A stretch of DNA of 64,000 nt from contig NW_020825330.1 in the NCBI RefSeq assembly GCF_003286085.1, forward strand, positions 124,001 to 188,000, read 5' to 3'. A model generated the notes under the pieces. The model did not search any database. It was not told the origin of the DNA and saw nothing but the letters and a program-made list of their open reading frames with translations. The DNA comes from Drosophila persimilis. Taxonomy: Eukaryota > Arthropoda > Insecta > Diptera > Drosophilidae. Within the stretch, counting starts at the first letter, position 1. The number at the start of each line of letters is the position of its first letter. The position numbers and the translations under genes were made by a program. Positions 23,900 to 36,700 of the stretch are shown here, one piece after another.

Positions 23900-26800
23900 C
23901 AACAGCAGCAACGAGAGACATGTCGATTCCGATGTCGATGGCAACTCCAATTCAAATTGAATACGCTCTTTGGCACTTACATAACAATCCTCCCCCGCTG
24001 GGTCCAGTACCAGTGGCAGTTGCAGAGGCCGAGGCAGTGGCAGACAAAAACTAAACATAAACACGGGCATAAAATGTTGTTTATGGGAACGTGCATGGAA
24101 TAACCGAAAAAGCCCGTAGCGAAACCCGCACAGAGAAACAGACATGAAACAGACGGACAGTCTCTCTGGAATGGCAGAGCGTTGCAAAAATCGTTGTGGC
24201 AGGAGCCACGATGCGGAAGCGGGGTTAAGGCCAACAAGAGTAGCAAAATTGGCTCAATTGAAATGCAGTTTCGGCCGCAAGCGCTTTGCTGACCAAAAGA
24301 AGGAATGGGAATGGGTATGGCACAACGATTATGAAAGCAGCAGGCAATGGATAATGATCACTTAACGCGGAGTTACGGCTACCTGAAGCGGCAAACGGTG
24401 CGTATACGTGACCGTCATACATTTATTTACGCGCATTTCATTACGCCTTGGATCCTATCCGACGCATATACGGTACGTCCGCTCGAATGTAATTGAAGGC
24501 GCATTTCACACGTTTCAAAGTTGTGTGTCGTCTCATTCGAATGAGACTCGTGGCCAGCATATGTATGGCAGGTGGCATGGACCGCTCTTTTGGGCCAGAT
24601 ACTCGTATTCGTGCAAGGGGGTGAATTACAGCTAAATCCATAACTTTATCTCAATGAGAATGAAGCGTCTCTGAGGCTCTGAAGGCAGTCACGGAACTGC
24701 ATTTCTTCTATTGGCCACTCCCCCCTGGCCATTCTCCATCTGAAATGGTTGCCTTTTCCTTGTAATGGCTGGTCATTAAAGTTGACTTTTCCAAATGAAA
24801 TGCTTGTCAGTTTACGATTACCCGCCATAAGCCATCGAAATAAGTAGCACAAATTATGCAGAGACTCCCCCGTTCTAACTAATATAGAGACCTGGCGCTC
24901 GAATTCAACTGGAATCCAGAAAAGGAATTGAGGGCAGCGGAGGGTATTGTAGCGGAGGAAACAAGTAAATCTAGCCAGCTGCTAAATACGCCACTTAATC
25001 ATTTTACTGGGTCAGGGGGTCACGGATGGACTAAACTGGCGCCCTGGCTGATGCTGAGGCGCCCTGGGCCGAAGTGACCTCCCAGAGAGGCACAGAGAAA
25101 GCGACAGAGAGACTGCTTTTGGGGCTGTTAAACCCTAGTTTAAACTTTTGAACTCGCGCACTGACCCTATTCCAACCGCCACTCCCCTGCGGCACCTTCT
25201 CTCCCTTGGTGGCGAATGCTGCGTTCATGGTTCGGCTGCGAATTATTTTCTGGTCCCGTTTTTAGGGCGCTGCCTTCTGCATTGGCACAGATTATATTGG
25301 GGCGACATGGCCTCCTATTTTCCCATGCCGACACCCCGAGCGGTGGGGCCCCCTGCTGTCGTAAGGGGGGGCTTACTTATGGCCAAAAGGAGCCAAAGGC
25401 AAATAGCAAGGGCCAAAAGAGATTTTATGGCGCATGGCACAGAACAGAGCTCCAAGCAAGGTAGTACAGTAAGCCCCACCGTTGATGGTCTCACCCCACA
25501 TAGTCAGAGCAAATAAAACGATGTCAAAGATAGATAGATATATATTTGCTTTTGTGTGCTTTTAACTCACATACAATTCTCTTTTTATTAGTTTCGCACT
25601 CTCCAACCTCTACATTCTCCACAAAACGCCACAAACAGCGACAAAAAAAACATCTTATTCGATATAAACACGTAGAGACAAATACATACTCGTGCATACA
25701 TGTATGTATCTATACATATGTATATGGATAAACATACATCAAATATCTATATATATATATATCTGAAGAGGGTCTGTCTGGGATGTCCTCTGAAAAGTAT
25801 GCCCAATCCTTGACAATTTTAAGCTTAATCTACAAAAAAACGTGGCTCCTCCCTGCCAGGAGATCCACTAAACAATATCCTCCTAAAACCGCGATCAAAG
25901 TGTCTGGCAGGAGCGAACTCTGATTTGGACTTCTTTTTGGGAACCAGAGGTCTTTCATCTCTCAAACTGTAATCGAGTGTGTGTATCTGCATCTGTGTAT
26001 CCATATCTGTGTATTGTAGTTCTTCTACGTGGCTCAGAAAAAGATATCCATGCGGTGTGCGCTTATGATTTATTTTAGTACATAATATGTACTACATATT
26101 CACTTACATAAAGTATTTCGTGTATTTTGACATTTTGCATTGATTTAACATTCAATAGACTTTGCATTTGGTTTGGTAAAATATCAATATTTCTCTTAGC
26201 TGTCAATATTGTATATATAGTATAATATAAAATAATATAATATAATATATGTAATATAATATAATATAATATAATATAATATAATATAATATAATATAAT
26301 ATAATACAATATAATATAATATAATATAATATTATATTATATTATATTATATATCGTATTATCATAGCCTATATATCCATATACTCGTATCCTTATATGT
26401 ATGTATGTTTAATAGGGAAAAGTTTTAAAATCATCTGCATCTTGACGCAACTGATCCGCATTAGATTCGATGATTAGCAACATTTAAAAGATATACGTAG
26501 ATTACGATTACGTGTTCAAGTAGAGTACATATGATGGGGGTCCCTAGACCGGGCTGTCCTTGGCACATTTACCACATTTACAATTTTCCTTTAACCGATT
26601 CTTATGGGGGACTTCGATTCCCCTACTAGATCTGATCAGCCTTTGATCTGCAGCTGATGTCCGAAGAAAACCATTCATTCAACAATCAATCAATCACTCA
26701 ATCAATCAACTTAACAGTCAACAACCAGGTTGTTTTAGTATTCAAATAACTATGCATATCCTCTGTATCTGTACCAGTATCTTTATTTTTATCTGTTTCG

Positions 26801-27114
26801 GTTATCTGTAGTATTTTTTTATCTTTTGAGTTTTTTCCAATATGTTTCTAGTGCTTGATTAACCGCCTAACAATTCTCTGAGCAAACTTCGCTGTACCTT
26901 TAAAGGCCCTGCTTCAATCGCCATGAATATTGTGTATCCTGTAGAAGGTAGAACCTAATACGTGAATACAAACATACTTCATTCTTATCCTGGCTGCATC
27001 CACAAAAACATCTCGGGCATATTTCCCGCAACAAACAACAGGCTAAAGCTTTTCGTTCCGTTTCCTTACTCCTTTCTCTACAATTCCTCATCTCATTTCT
27101 CCTCATGGTACATC
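23900..27114. other. Intergenic region and probable 3' UTR of the GPCR gene
   Basis: No coding exon is supported. The part nearest 27114 should be the minus-strand 3' UTR of the GPCR; TTTATT near 26782 (AATAAA on the minus strand) is one candidate end. It holds the TATAA microsatellite at 26217-26352 and short ATGTATGT arrays near 25700. Confidence 0.5.
26217..26352. repeat. TATAA pentanucleotide microsatellite, about 135 bp
   Basis: Near-perfect tandem TATAA/ATAAT units, with a few interruptions, then a switch to the complementary TATTA phase near 26330. The two halves can pair as a long AT hairpin. It lies downstream of the GPCR stop codon and may fall in its 3' UTR. Confidence 0.9.
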
Positions 27115-30100
27115 TTACAGCTCGGCGAAAATGTTCTCCCTGAAGTCGAGCTCGGGATGGGCCGAGTGCGATGACGATCCGTGGCCATAGTCGCGCGACG
27201 AGGACTTCATTGAGCTCCGTCCGGATCCAGAGCCCGAGCCGGAGCTGAAGCTTGCGTTCCGGGGACTGCTGCGGCGCATGCGACCCTCGATGACGGCCAT
27301 CTTGTTTAGCGGCTGCGTCGGATCCAGCTCGCAGAAAGCGCCGGCGATGAGGTCGGTGCCGTTTAGCGAGTTGAAGCTGTCCCGCTTGGAACCACGCGAT
27401 GACATGACCCCGCCCGCGTGGGGGTGGTGCGACCCTGTGGAGCTTTTCCGGCTTGGCCGGTTGCGACTGTACTGATACTGATAGGCGGGCGGTGGAGCAG
27501 GTGCGACAGCTTGGGCATCGATGACGACTGCCTGGGCGACAGCTGGGGGAAGGTTCTGGGCCCCGCCCGGGGTGTAGTTGTCATAGAAGTCCGGTGGCAC
27601 TACCTCCTCCTCGTCCAGCTCCCGATCCCTGCGCTCGAGTCGATGCTCCTGCTCCTGCTCCAGGCTGGGGTCCTGCAGGGAAGAGCACATGCTAAGCTCC
27701 GTGGGCTGGCTGCTGCCCGAGAGGCTGCTAAGGGGGTCGTTGCCGGGTAGGACCAGGGCCAGCGCGGCCTTGTCGTAGCCGTAGGGCGCCTCGCGCTTGG
27801 CCTTCGGCGAGCGTTGGGCGTAGAGCTTCTCGATGTCCGGCAGCTGGCGCCCTCCGCTGTGGCGGCTCTTTTCCCGCTGCTCGCGTTGCTGCTCCCGCTG
27901 CAGCATCTCTTGGATGTCCATGCTGCGCTCACGCTCTAGCTGGTCCATTATCTCCATGTCGCGGTCTAAGGTGCTGGACGAGAAGGTGCTGCTGCACTCG
28001 CTGAAGGAAACGTCCTTGTGTCGCAGCCCCGCCCCGGGTCCTACTGGCCCCAATCCCGGCCAGCGCTGCGGAGGAACCATCATGCTGCTCACCACGGAGC
28101 TCTCCTCCCCGTCGCCATAGTTGCTGGTGCTGCTGTCGTCCAGTATGCTCATGTTCACGTTCCCATTCCCATTGCAGTAGGAGGAGGCGGTGATCCCCGA
28201 CATGCATTCTGCACTGCGTAGAGTGCCGCTACCGCTTCCGTGCCGATGATTGGGCGTCGGTCTGCTTCGGTTGCTGCTGCCGCTGCTGCTCCCGGGGTGC
28301 TTTCGATGGGCATGCGGATGGAGGTGGCTGCTGGCGTGCCCTCCGTCAGATATGATGTTGATCTTCACATCGTGCTTCTTGCCGCGCACGTCCTTGCCCA
28401 GATTGTTAACCACCCCAGCGTCCCCAGGGCCGCGCCCGCCTCTCATACGCTCCCTCTCTCTCTCCCTATCCCTTTCTCTGTCTCTATCCCTATCCCGCTC
28501 CCTATCTCTCTCCCGATCCCTCTCTCTGTCCTTGCCCTGTCTGTAGGGGGTTCCGCTGTACCGATCACCGGACGATCCATGGCCCAGTCCCGCACTCCGC
28601 TCATGGCGCACCTTGGGAGGGTGCTTGAGCTGCGGCTCAGACTGTCCCTGGTGTCCCTGGATGGTGGTGGTGTTGGTGGGTTCGTCCTTCTCGATGGAGT
28701 CCTCGCGGGATCCGCCACCCGCTCTGCGTCCCACATCGCGGCGCCGCTGGCTCTTCTGCGTCCTCTTCGAGGAGAGGCGGAAGTAGCCCCTTAGACGCTC
28801 CTGCTCATCCCTGCATGGAAATAGAAGAAAACTAAAAGTCAGAGGTGGCAGTGAAGGATATTTGGTAGAGATCACATTTAATATGACAGTCAAACTCGAT
28901 AAAAGTAACCACGCTGTATGGAAAGGAGTATCCCATCAAATTACCTGGGGAGTATCTGCGATGCGTAGATGCAGGGGAAAATCACGGTGGGCAGGAAGGC
29001 GACCCACACGAACATCAGGTAGGTGAAGTCAAAGTGCTTCTGATTCTCATACGTCTCCTCCAGCGAAAGCCGCGCAAAGCGAAGGATCATCAAGGGGCAC
29101 ACGCAGACCACTTGAGTGGCGGCCATGCTCCCGAAGTTCCGCTGCTTTCGCTTCTCCCGATGGACGTCCAGCTCGGCGCTGTACAGGTCATAGGATCTGG
29201 TGCTTGCATGATTTCCATTGCTCAGTCCAGCCACGCCTCCGCCGCTGAGGGTGCGCGGCTCCGCCGACGATGCGGAAGAGTGCCTGCCGTGCGGCGGAGA
29301 AAGAAAAAACTTGTTCAGGAAATCAGAAGAACTCATTAGACAGGAATCACGCTCATTAGCGACGGATGGGCATTGGTGGTTGGGCTCCCTATCCTAACCC
29401 TATTTTAGGAGTATTGGTAGAAGATGAATGGTGAAAGGAGGAAAGCAGTGTCGGATTACTCCTCTCTTCCTCCTCTATCCCCCACTCAATCGCGAATTAA
29501 TCAGCCCAATTAGCAGACAAAACTGGCGACCGATGATTAAGCTCGTTCCCAACATTTCCTCCTAATGACACGACTGGCACTCACCGCTGGCGCATTCGCA
29601 GGTCCGCTCGGTGCTCGTACATCATGACCGCAAAGGGGCCCTCCGGCGGACGCAGCTCCTGGGATGTGCGGATGTAGAGGTACGACAGCAGGATGGCTGG
29701 GCCGCAGTACCTGCAACAAGAAAGTCGCAGAATAGAGAAACCCGCTCTCTCTTTCTATTGATTGGGGGGGGGGGTTGTTGCACCACCACACTTACATGAG
29801 TAGGAAGAGGCCTCTGGTGTACTCCTGCATGTCGTCCATCAGGTTGACTACGCACAACCCGATCCCGGCAAGCTGGGGCATGTAGTCCTGAAAAGGATAA
29901 AATATATAAAGGTTCGTTAGTCCCCCCTAGTTTGTTGACTGACATTCGATATGCAGGGTGCGTAGCTCTTCGAATTGATTTTATATAATTACAGAGCAGT
30001 AGATGGACCCCTCTGGGGCGCCTCCTATCGATTGGCTTAGGAAAAGCATTAATTGAATCAACTTTTCTGTGGCGCACACATAGCATACACAATTGTCTTC

Positions 30101-33100
30101 CTTTAACCCTTCAGCACACCGCTCCCTCCTTGAAACCCTGAAAACACACAGGGGGCACGCGTTTCACATTCACAGAGAGAGAGAGAGAGAGAGAGAGAGC
30201 TCCTCAATCAAAGCCTTGCACTCCATTTCACGGTGCGTTGGCGTTAAACATGGCCATAAGCATATCCATGGCCATGGCCCAATGTCGTGGCCAACAATGG
30301 CCACCATTCCACTCCTCTGCCATCTCTGCCTTTCCACCCAACGGATTGTATTGTCTGCTCCCACCGTCTACGGCCACCCCTCCGCGGACAGAGATTACGT
30401 CGTAATTGTAATTACATATGATTTCGCGCGTAGCGAAAAAGTTTTTCGGAGAAGCGAAAGAAATTAAACAAAGGGCGGAAATGAATTTATGGCTGAATCC
30501 CAGTTATTTTCTCATTAAATGGCACTGCCGTGGCACCATCCAAGGAGGCGCTTGTTCAGGTGCTCTCCGCTCTGATTTTAGGGCTACGGAATGATATCTA
30601 AATAAATCCGATGATGAGATTAGGGCAGGGATTAGAGGCAGGAAGTCAACAAAAGCCGTCTGGCAGCCGTGGAATAATGAGGAGTGTTTTGAGTGGGGGA
30701 TGGAATGGAAAGTCGAGATTTTCAAGTGACAATTGACGGGGAAAGGGCAAAGAGTGGACATTGGATAATGCGAACGAGACTTCCATGAAAGTGCCCTGGG
30801 GAAAAGTCGTCGTCCCTGAAGCGAGGAGTTCATCAATAAAGTCCATCGCTCAAGTGTCCAGGTGCAAGTGCATGACTGGATAAGTGGATGACTGGAAGAG
30901 TGGAGGAAGGCCAGCATGCGATTGCCGCATGATGCAGCGCATAATTATTCTGCCAGATTGCGATTGTGTGAGGGATGAGCAGGGTGTCGCCTTCAGGCTG
31001 CAACTTGGAACTTTTCATAAAGTTTCCTTATTTTCAAACGGATCCTCCTTCTACATGCATATGTTCCACTCACATACCACCACACCCACTTACCCATACA
31101 CATACATATGTTTGGAGAGGGGATGCTGTGAGGGAAGAGGGTCCCTGGTTGGAGGAAAGCACTCGTAAATGATTTTGTATGAATAACTATTAAAAAGTTA
31201 GCAATTCCCTTGACAGCAGGCACTCCTCCATTCCACCACCCACCCCGCAGTCGAGGCGGTTCAAAACTTGACTCCAACTTTTAAATCAAATCGTAAACTA
31301 TAGCACGAGAGGGGAAGATAAGGAGGAGGAGGAACAGGAGGAGCAAATGGAGTCTTCAAGGAAAAAGTTTTCCATTCGCAGCTTTGCGGCGTTCGGGACC
31401 CCGTCCCGAAAATGTAATGAAACCTTTTCAGTCTGCCCCCCAACCTCCCCTATTGGGCCTTGCCGTTTCCTCCATTCACTCCAATCCCCGATTTCCCCTT
31501 TTGTTGCCACAGAGCCAAGCAGTCATTTGGGTAATGAACTGTTAGCGCTGTACAATCTGGCCAACAAATCTGTTTTGAACACTTTGGCCACTGTGCCACA
31601 CTGCCAAATGCAAATAAACGAACGAAGGGAAACGAACGGACAGGAGCAGAGACTGAGATCCTTTGGCTGTGGCCAACGGCGGAGGATGGTGGAGGGACTG
31701 TGGCACTGTGGCACTGTGGCGGGCGGAGGCTGCACGCAATTCAATGAGGCCTGCGGGCATCTTTGGGATACTCTCCTTGCATACAGGTACCGAGTGACTC
31801 CTCCTCCCTGGAAGATGCCTGGCAACCGCTGAAAGAGTATTCCATTTTCGTCCTGCCAGTGGACGTGGACGCCTTCTTCCGTCGTTCTTCTTACTTTACT
31901 TTTTTATGGCCATCTCTCATTTCTGCTCATCTCCGTGTTTACAGCTGTGACAGTTTCCGCTTTATGGCCACAGCCAAGGGATCTCTCTCTTCGCTGCCCA
32001 GACCCCTCTTCTCTCCCCACCCCCTTCTGCTGTGAGCCAAGTTATGATTACCTTCGATGGAGACTGCTAATGCAATTGATTTGATTCGTGCTGGGCACAA
32101 ATCAATTTGAGCTCCGCCCCTAAACAGTTTATGGTTGGAAGAGGCCCCCCAGTGCCCCAGTGCCCCCCAATTCTGACCAGAGCAGAACCGATAATGTGAA
32201 CGAGAATGGCACCCGATGATGATGATGATGCTTTCAACAAGTGGCCAGGACATTAAATTGGCTCACATTATTCGGGCTTTTGGCCACGCCCACGTCTACG
32301 AAACGCAGACATGGAACAGAAGAGCAACCGAGGCATAAAGATATTTACAATTTGGAGCGCGTTTCCAAATATTTTATCGACTCGGGCACGAGAATGGGCT
32401 CGTTCTCCAGTTCCCGTTACTCCGTCTGCGGCTCAGACAGCGTAAGATTCCTGGAGGGAGACGGGTAGATGGGGAGATGGATGAAGGGGAGCCATAACCA
32501 GTAACAGAAGCCGATCCAGAGCCACAGGCAAGCACATTAATAACAATTTATTTCCGCCATGGCAGGAGGCAGTAGGCACTAGGCAGCATTCCATAGATAC
32601 CTCAAAGACCAGGCTCAAGCCTAGGGGCAGACGCTGAGTCTCAGGCCGTGGCGGTGGCGGTGTTGCCCACGCAAACAAATTGCAAGCGAAGGCTGCAGAA
32701 GTACGAGTCTTATCATCTCCACTGTCGTCCCAGTTTTGACTTTGACGAATCGCTGCTCAACGATACGCGGGCATACGGGAGGAGGAAGAGGAAAGGGACG
32801 CTATTGTTCGGTGGAAGGCTGGTTATTGGATGCCAGAATGGTGGCAGGAAATGGAAATGAAAAGCACTTAATAACAATTTAAAATTGGCAAATAACGGCA
32901 CAGACTCGGTTTGTGTTTTGGCGGCAGAATCAAGTCAAATGCGTAGGCAGAGATCCATAGTTCTTGATGATCCAGGGATCTGCAGCTAGAGAATCCCAAA
33001 AGATCCTTCAGCTTTCCGGCTTTTCCCCATGTAAATGGAGTCATTTTTACTTTCGGAAAAACTTCTGTTGCTGTTGCTTCTGCTGCCCTATCTCCACGGA

Positions 33101-33711
33101 GGAGCATCTGCGCAGACATCGGAGTTGTGTTGGGAAAAATTCGTTTGAAATTTGATTTCATATTGCGATGTCCTTGACTCTGCTCTAACCTGCGCCACCC
33201 TGTCACCCACCCCAACCACCCACCCACTTGTGCCACCCACGCAGAACAAAGTACCTACAAAATAAATAAGATAAAAGACAAGAGTGAAATTCTCATTTGT
33301 CTGCTTCAGATTTTCAGATATTATTTGCATGTATTTAGTTATCAACAAAAAGCGATAATTGAAGTGAATCCCTGTCCTGTCCTGTCCTGTCCCCTAGTAC
33401 CCTCCTGTCCGCTCCCTCACATACGCACTAATTAAAAGAAAATATTCCAAGAAACACAAATGAAAAAGTCATGGGAGGAGGGAGACAACAGAGAGAGGGA
33501 CGGGACCTCTGGTTACCAATAATAATCGGGAGTTAACATTTTTCGGACCAAAGTCTCTTCTAATGGGAAAACGCGAAGCTGAGGTCGAAGGGTGGTAAAA
33601 GAAAAACAAGGGAAATGTTGCCAATGCATAATTAAAAGCAAAATTTTCATAATTTAAATAATAAGAAAAAAAATGTACGCGAAGGAGGAAGAGGAGGAGG
33701 AGGAGGATGAG

Positions 33712-33742
<31 letters not shown>

Positions 33743-36700
33743 AGGAGAAGGAGGAGGAGGAAAGAAGATGGAAAATGGAAGACCAGGTCCAGAGATTATA
33801 ATGTAAACAGCAAAGAGGAGCCCAAAGGTTAGGCCTGGATGGCGTGGCGCAACGGAGGGACTGCAGTGTGGAAGGTGGCTGCCAAATAACGGTGGGACCA
33901 CCGAAAAGACACTGCCGGACTTAATGGCCGTAAAATGCTAGCCAAACGGACAGCCGGAGACGAGGTCGGTTTCCCAGCAAATACACACACAAAGAGAGAG
34001 GGGAGGATGACAGTGGTAGAGGAGGATCATCAAAACCAAGACAGGGATTACGACCCCAGAATCAGGACACAGACACGGACTTGGACCCAGCGCGGGGAAC
34101 AAGACCCTGACCCGGTCCTGGACCCGGATTTGGACCCGGACCCGTGCCCGTGGCCGTAGACGGCATGTGTTGCGCTCTGTGAGCTTACGATAATAACACA
34201 ATTATGTACTTACATAATTAAAGTCGTAAAGTGCAAAGAAAAACACACACAGAAACAAGTGCCAGGACACACGCATATACTGCTTAAAAGCCAGACACAA
34301 AGGAGAGACACAGATACAGTTCATGTGGAAAGAGAGAGGACAGTCGTCGACTTTGATTTGGATTTTCATTCCTTTTTCACGCTTTTTGTGCCCCATTTTC
34401 AAGTGGCAGCCAGGAGGAAAATGCAAACGAAGTGGAAACTGAATGCTGATGTAGAGATAAAGATGATGACGGAGCCGGGAAATCTGTGCTCCGATCAGCA
34501 GCAGGATCTGCAGCTGGACTCTTTCTTTCTCTCTCTGTCCTTGTTAGGGGGAAACCATTGAAAAAGTGCTTAGCGGAAGGTGGTTCTCGCTCTACTGCAC
34601 TCCATTTTTCCCATATTCTATATCTACTTTTCCTTCATTGTTTCTGCACTTCTTTTGGATTCATTAATATTTTCTGCTTATGCGCATAATAACAAAGATG
34701 TCTGAAAGACAGCGACCATACATATATTGTACTACTATATTTCGTGTAAATAAATGTGTATTTATTCGCTGCGCCATGGAGGATACAATATGTACAGTCT
34801 CCAGAAATAATACGCCTACATATACTCGTATGTACAAATACACTTAACCTTGGCAAAAACATGTTTGTCACTTGAAAGTTTTGTTTTGTAATGTGCAAAA
34901 CGGCAACTAACGGCAACAGAACACAACAGAAACAGACGAAAGGCCCAAAGGAATTGGAATTGCCTCCAGGTGCAGCCTTATCCGAAATGAGGGTTTTCTT
35001 GAAAATATAAATGTCTAATAGGCTCCGCACATACGCACATACGCCAATACGCCAATGCTCCAATCCCTTATCAGTGATACGAGCACTCTAAGAAGGACGT
35101 GGACATGGGGCAAGGGATGCGGAGTTCTTTGAGTGCTTTGCTTCTTTGTTACCTCTGTCCGGACAACAAGTGATTTAGAGCTTTAAGCTGCTTACAGAAG
35201 AACAACAGAAGCACAAAAACCCGAAAACGGAAACGCAAAGCTACATTTAGGACAGTGAAAATTTTGATACCCTTGCAGATCGATCATTCATCTGTTGGCT
35301 TTATGATATAAGTAGGTGCTCAGTCATCCAGTTCTTATTCTCTTTAGCTCCTGGTGTTTCAATGGCAATGTCTCATTAAATCAATAACACCCTCTCCCTG
35401 CTAGGGTATAACCAGAATAGAAGAGACACATAGGAGCAGGAAAGGAGGAACATTGAACCCAATGAAATCAACCGCATGACAATACGAAGATCCAAAGTGA
35501 AACGCACTTGGATCACCCACACCCGCGTCCCCCAATCGAACCACGAACCACTCAGCCGTCCCAGCTGAACCCCCAGACACTCATCCCACGCTTTCTCCTT
35601 AAACGAGAAAGAGCGAATCGCATAAATTTTATAACGAAATTTGAGCTGCCATTTCACGGCCTCTGGGAGGCAAAAATTTGACAACCCCTGGCGCTCCTTG
35701 AGCGGGAGCCAGTGCGAGGTTTGACTGTGGAGAACATGGAACATGGCCTGGGGGCCCCTTGAATTGGGAGAAATCACCTAACAAAACTCCTCGGACGGCC
35801 CTCGGTGCTGAGGCTCCGGCTCTGTGCTTTGCACGCAGTCTGCTATTTTCCACGAAATTGTTGATATTGTTATTTTACAATATGTAAAACGTTTACCCGG
35901 AATTCGTTCCACTCTTACCGCTCCCATTGCTCCCACCCACCGATTGAACTCTTGAACTCACGATGCGCTCCACTGAAATCCGAGAAAAACAAAGCTGCTT
36001 GCGGGAAAAGGACAAGAGAAAACGAAGCTTCCACCGTTGTGCATCGGGAACTTTTGTCAGTTTCAGTGTCAGTGTCTTAGCCGTTTGTTAACCCCTCTTT
36101 GCCGCTGTTGAATGCTTACTGCCCTCTGCCCTCTGCCCAATGCCCAATGCCCAATGCCCCATGCCCATGCCTGCCATGTCATTAGTTGCCCCGCAAGCTG
36201 TTGCTTCTGACTCACAATCTCCCGCTGCCAGAGTGGGGGAGACATAAAAATTGATTGCCTTACGGGCGATTGCAGCGCGCATAAAATCGCCGAAGGCTAC
36301 CCAGAAGCGAAATCGCCCTGCCACCATTTCGCTGGCCATTGCCACGCAATTTGCAACGGAAGCAGCAGAGGGTGGCAGCAGCAGCAACATCATTGGCGGA
36401 CATTAAAATTCCGTTAAACGGAAAGACATTAAACTCAATATCAAACTCCAAATGAAGTCTGGATGAGAACTTGCAGTTTCTTTGGCACTTCCTTTGTGGC
36501 ATGCTTGTGAAAATCTCACGATTTCCCTATGAGAATTTGTTTCGCCCCAACATATTGTGCGGGTCCTTCTGCTGCTGCTGTTGTTGCTCCCCTGCTGCTG
36601 GTGTGTTTCTTCTTCGTTTGAGTGCCAATTGGTGTGGAAATAAATTTACGTTTTCCATTTGTATTCCTTGTTTCAATTATTAAAATTGCCAATCAGCTGG

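Noticed and set aside
33647-33901. Pro-rich minus-strand frame (PPPPSPLPPPPPP)
   Set aside because: Produced entirely by the GAG trinucleotide array.
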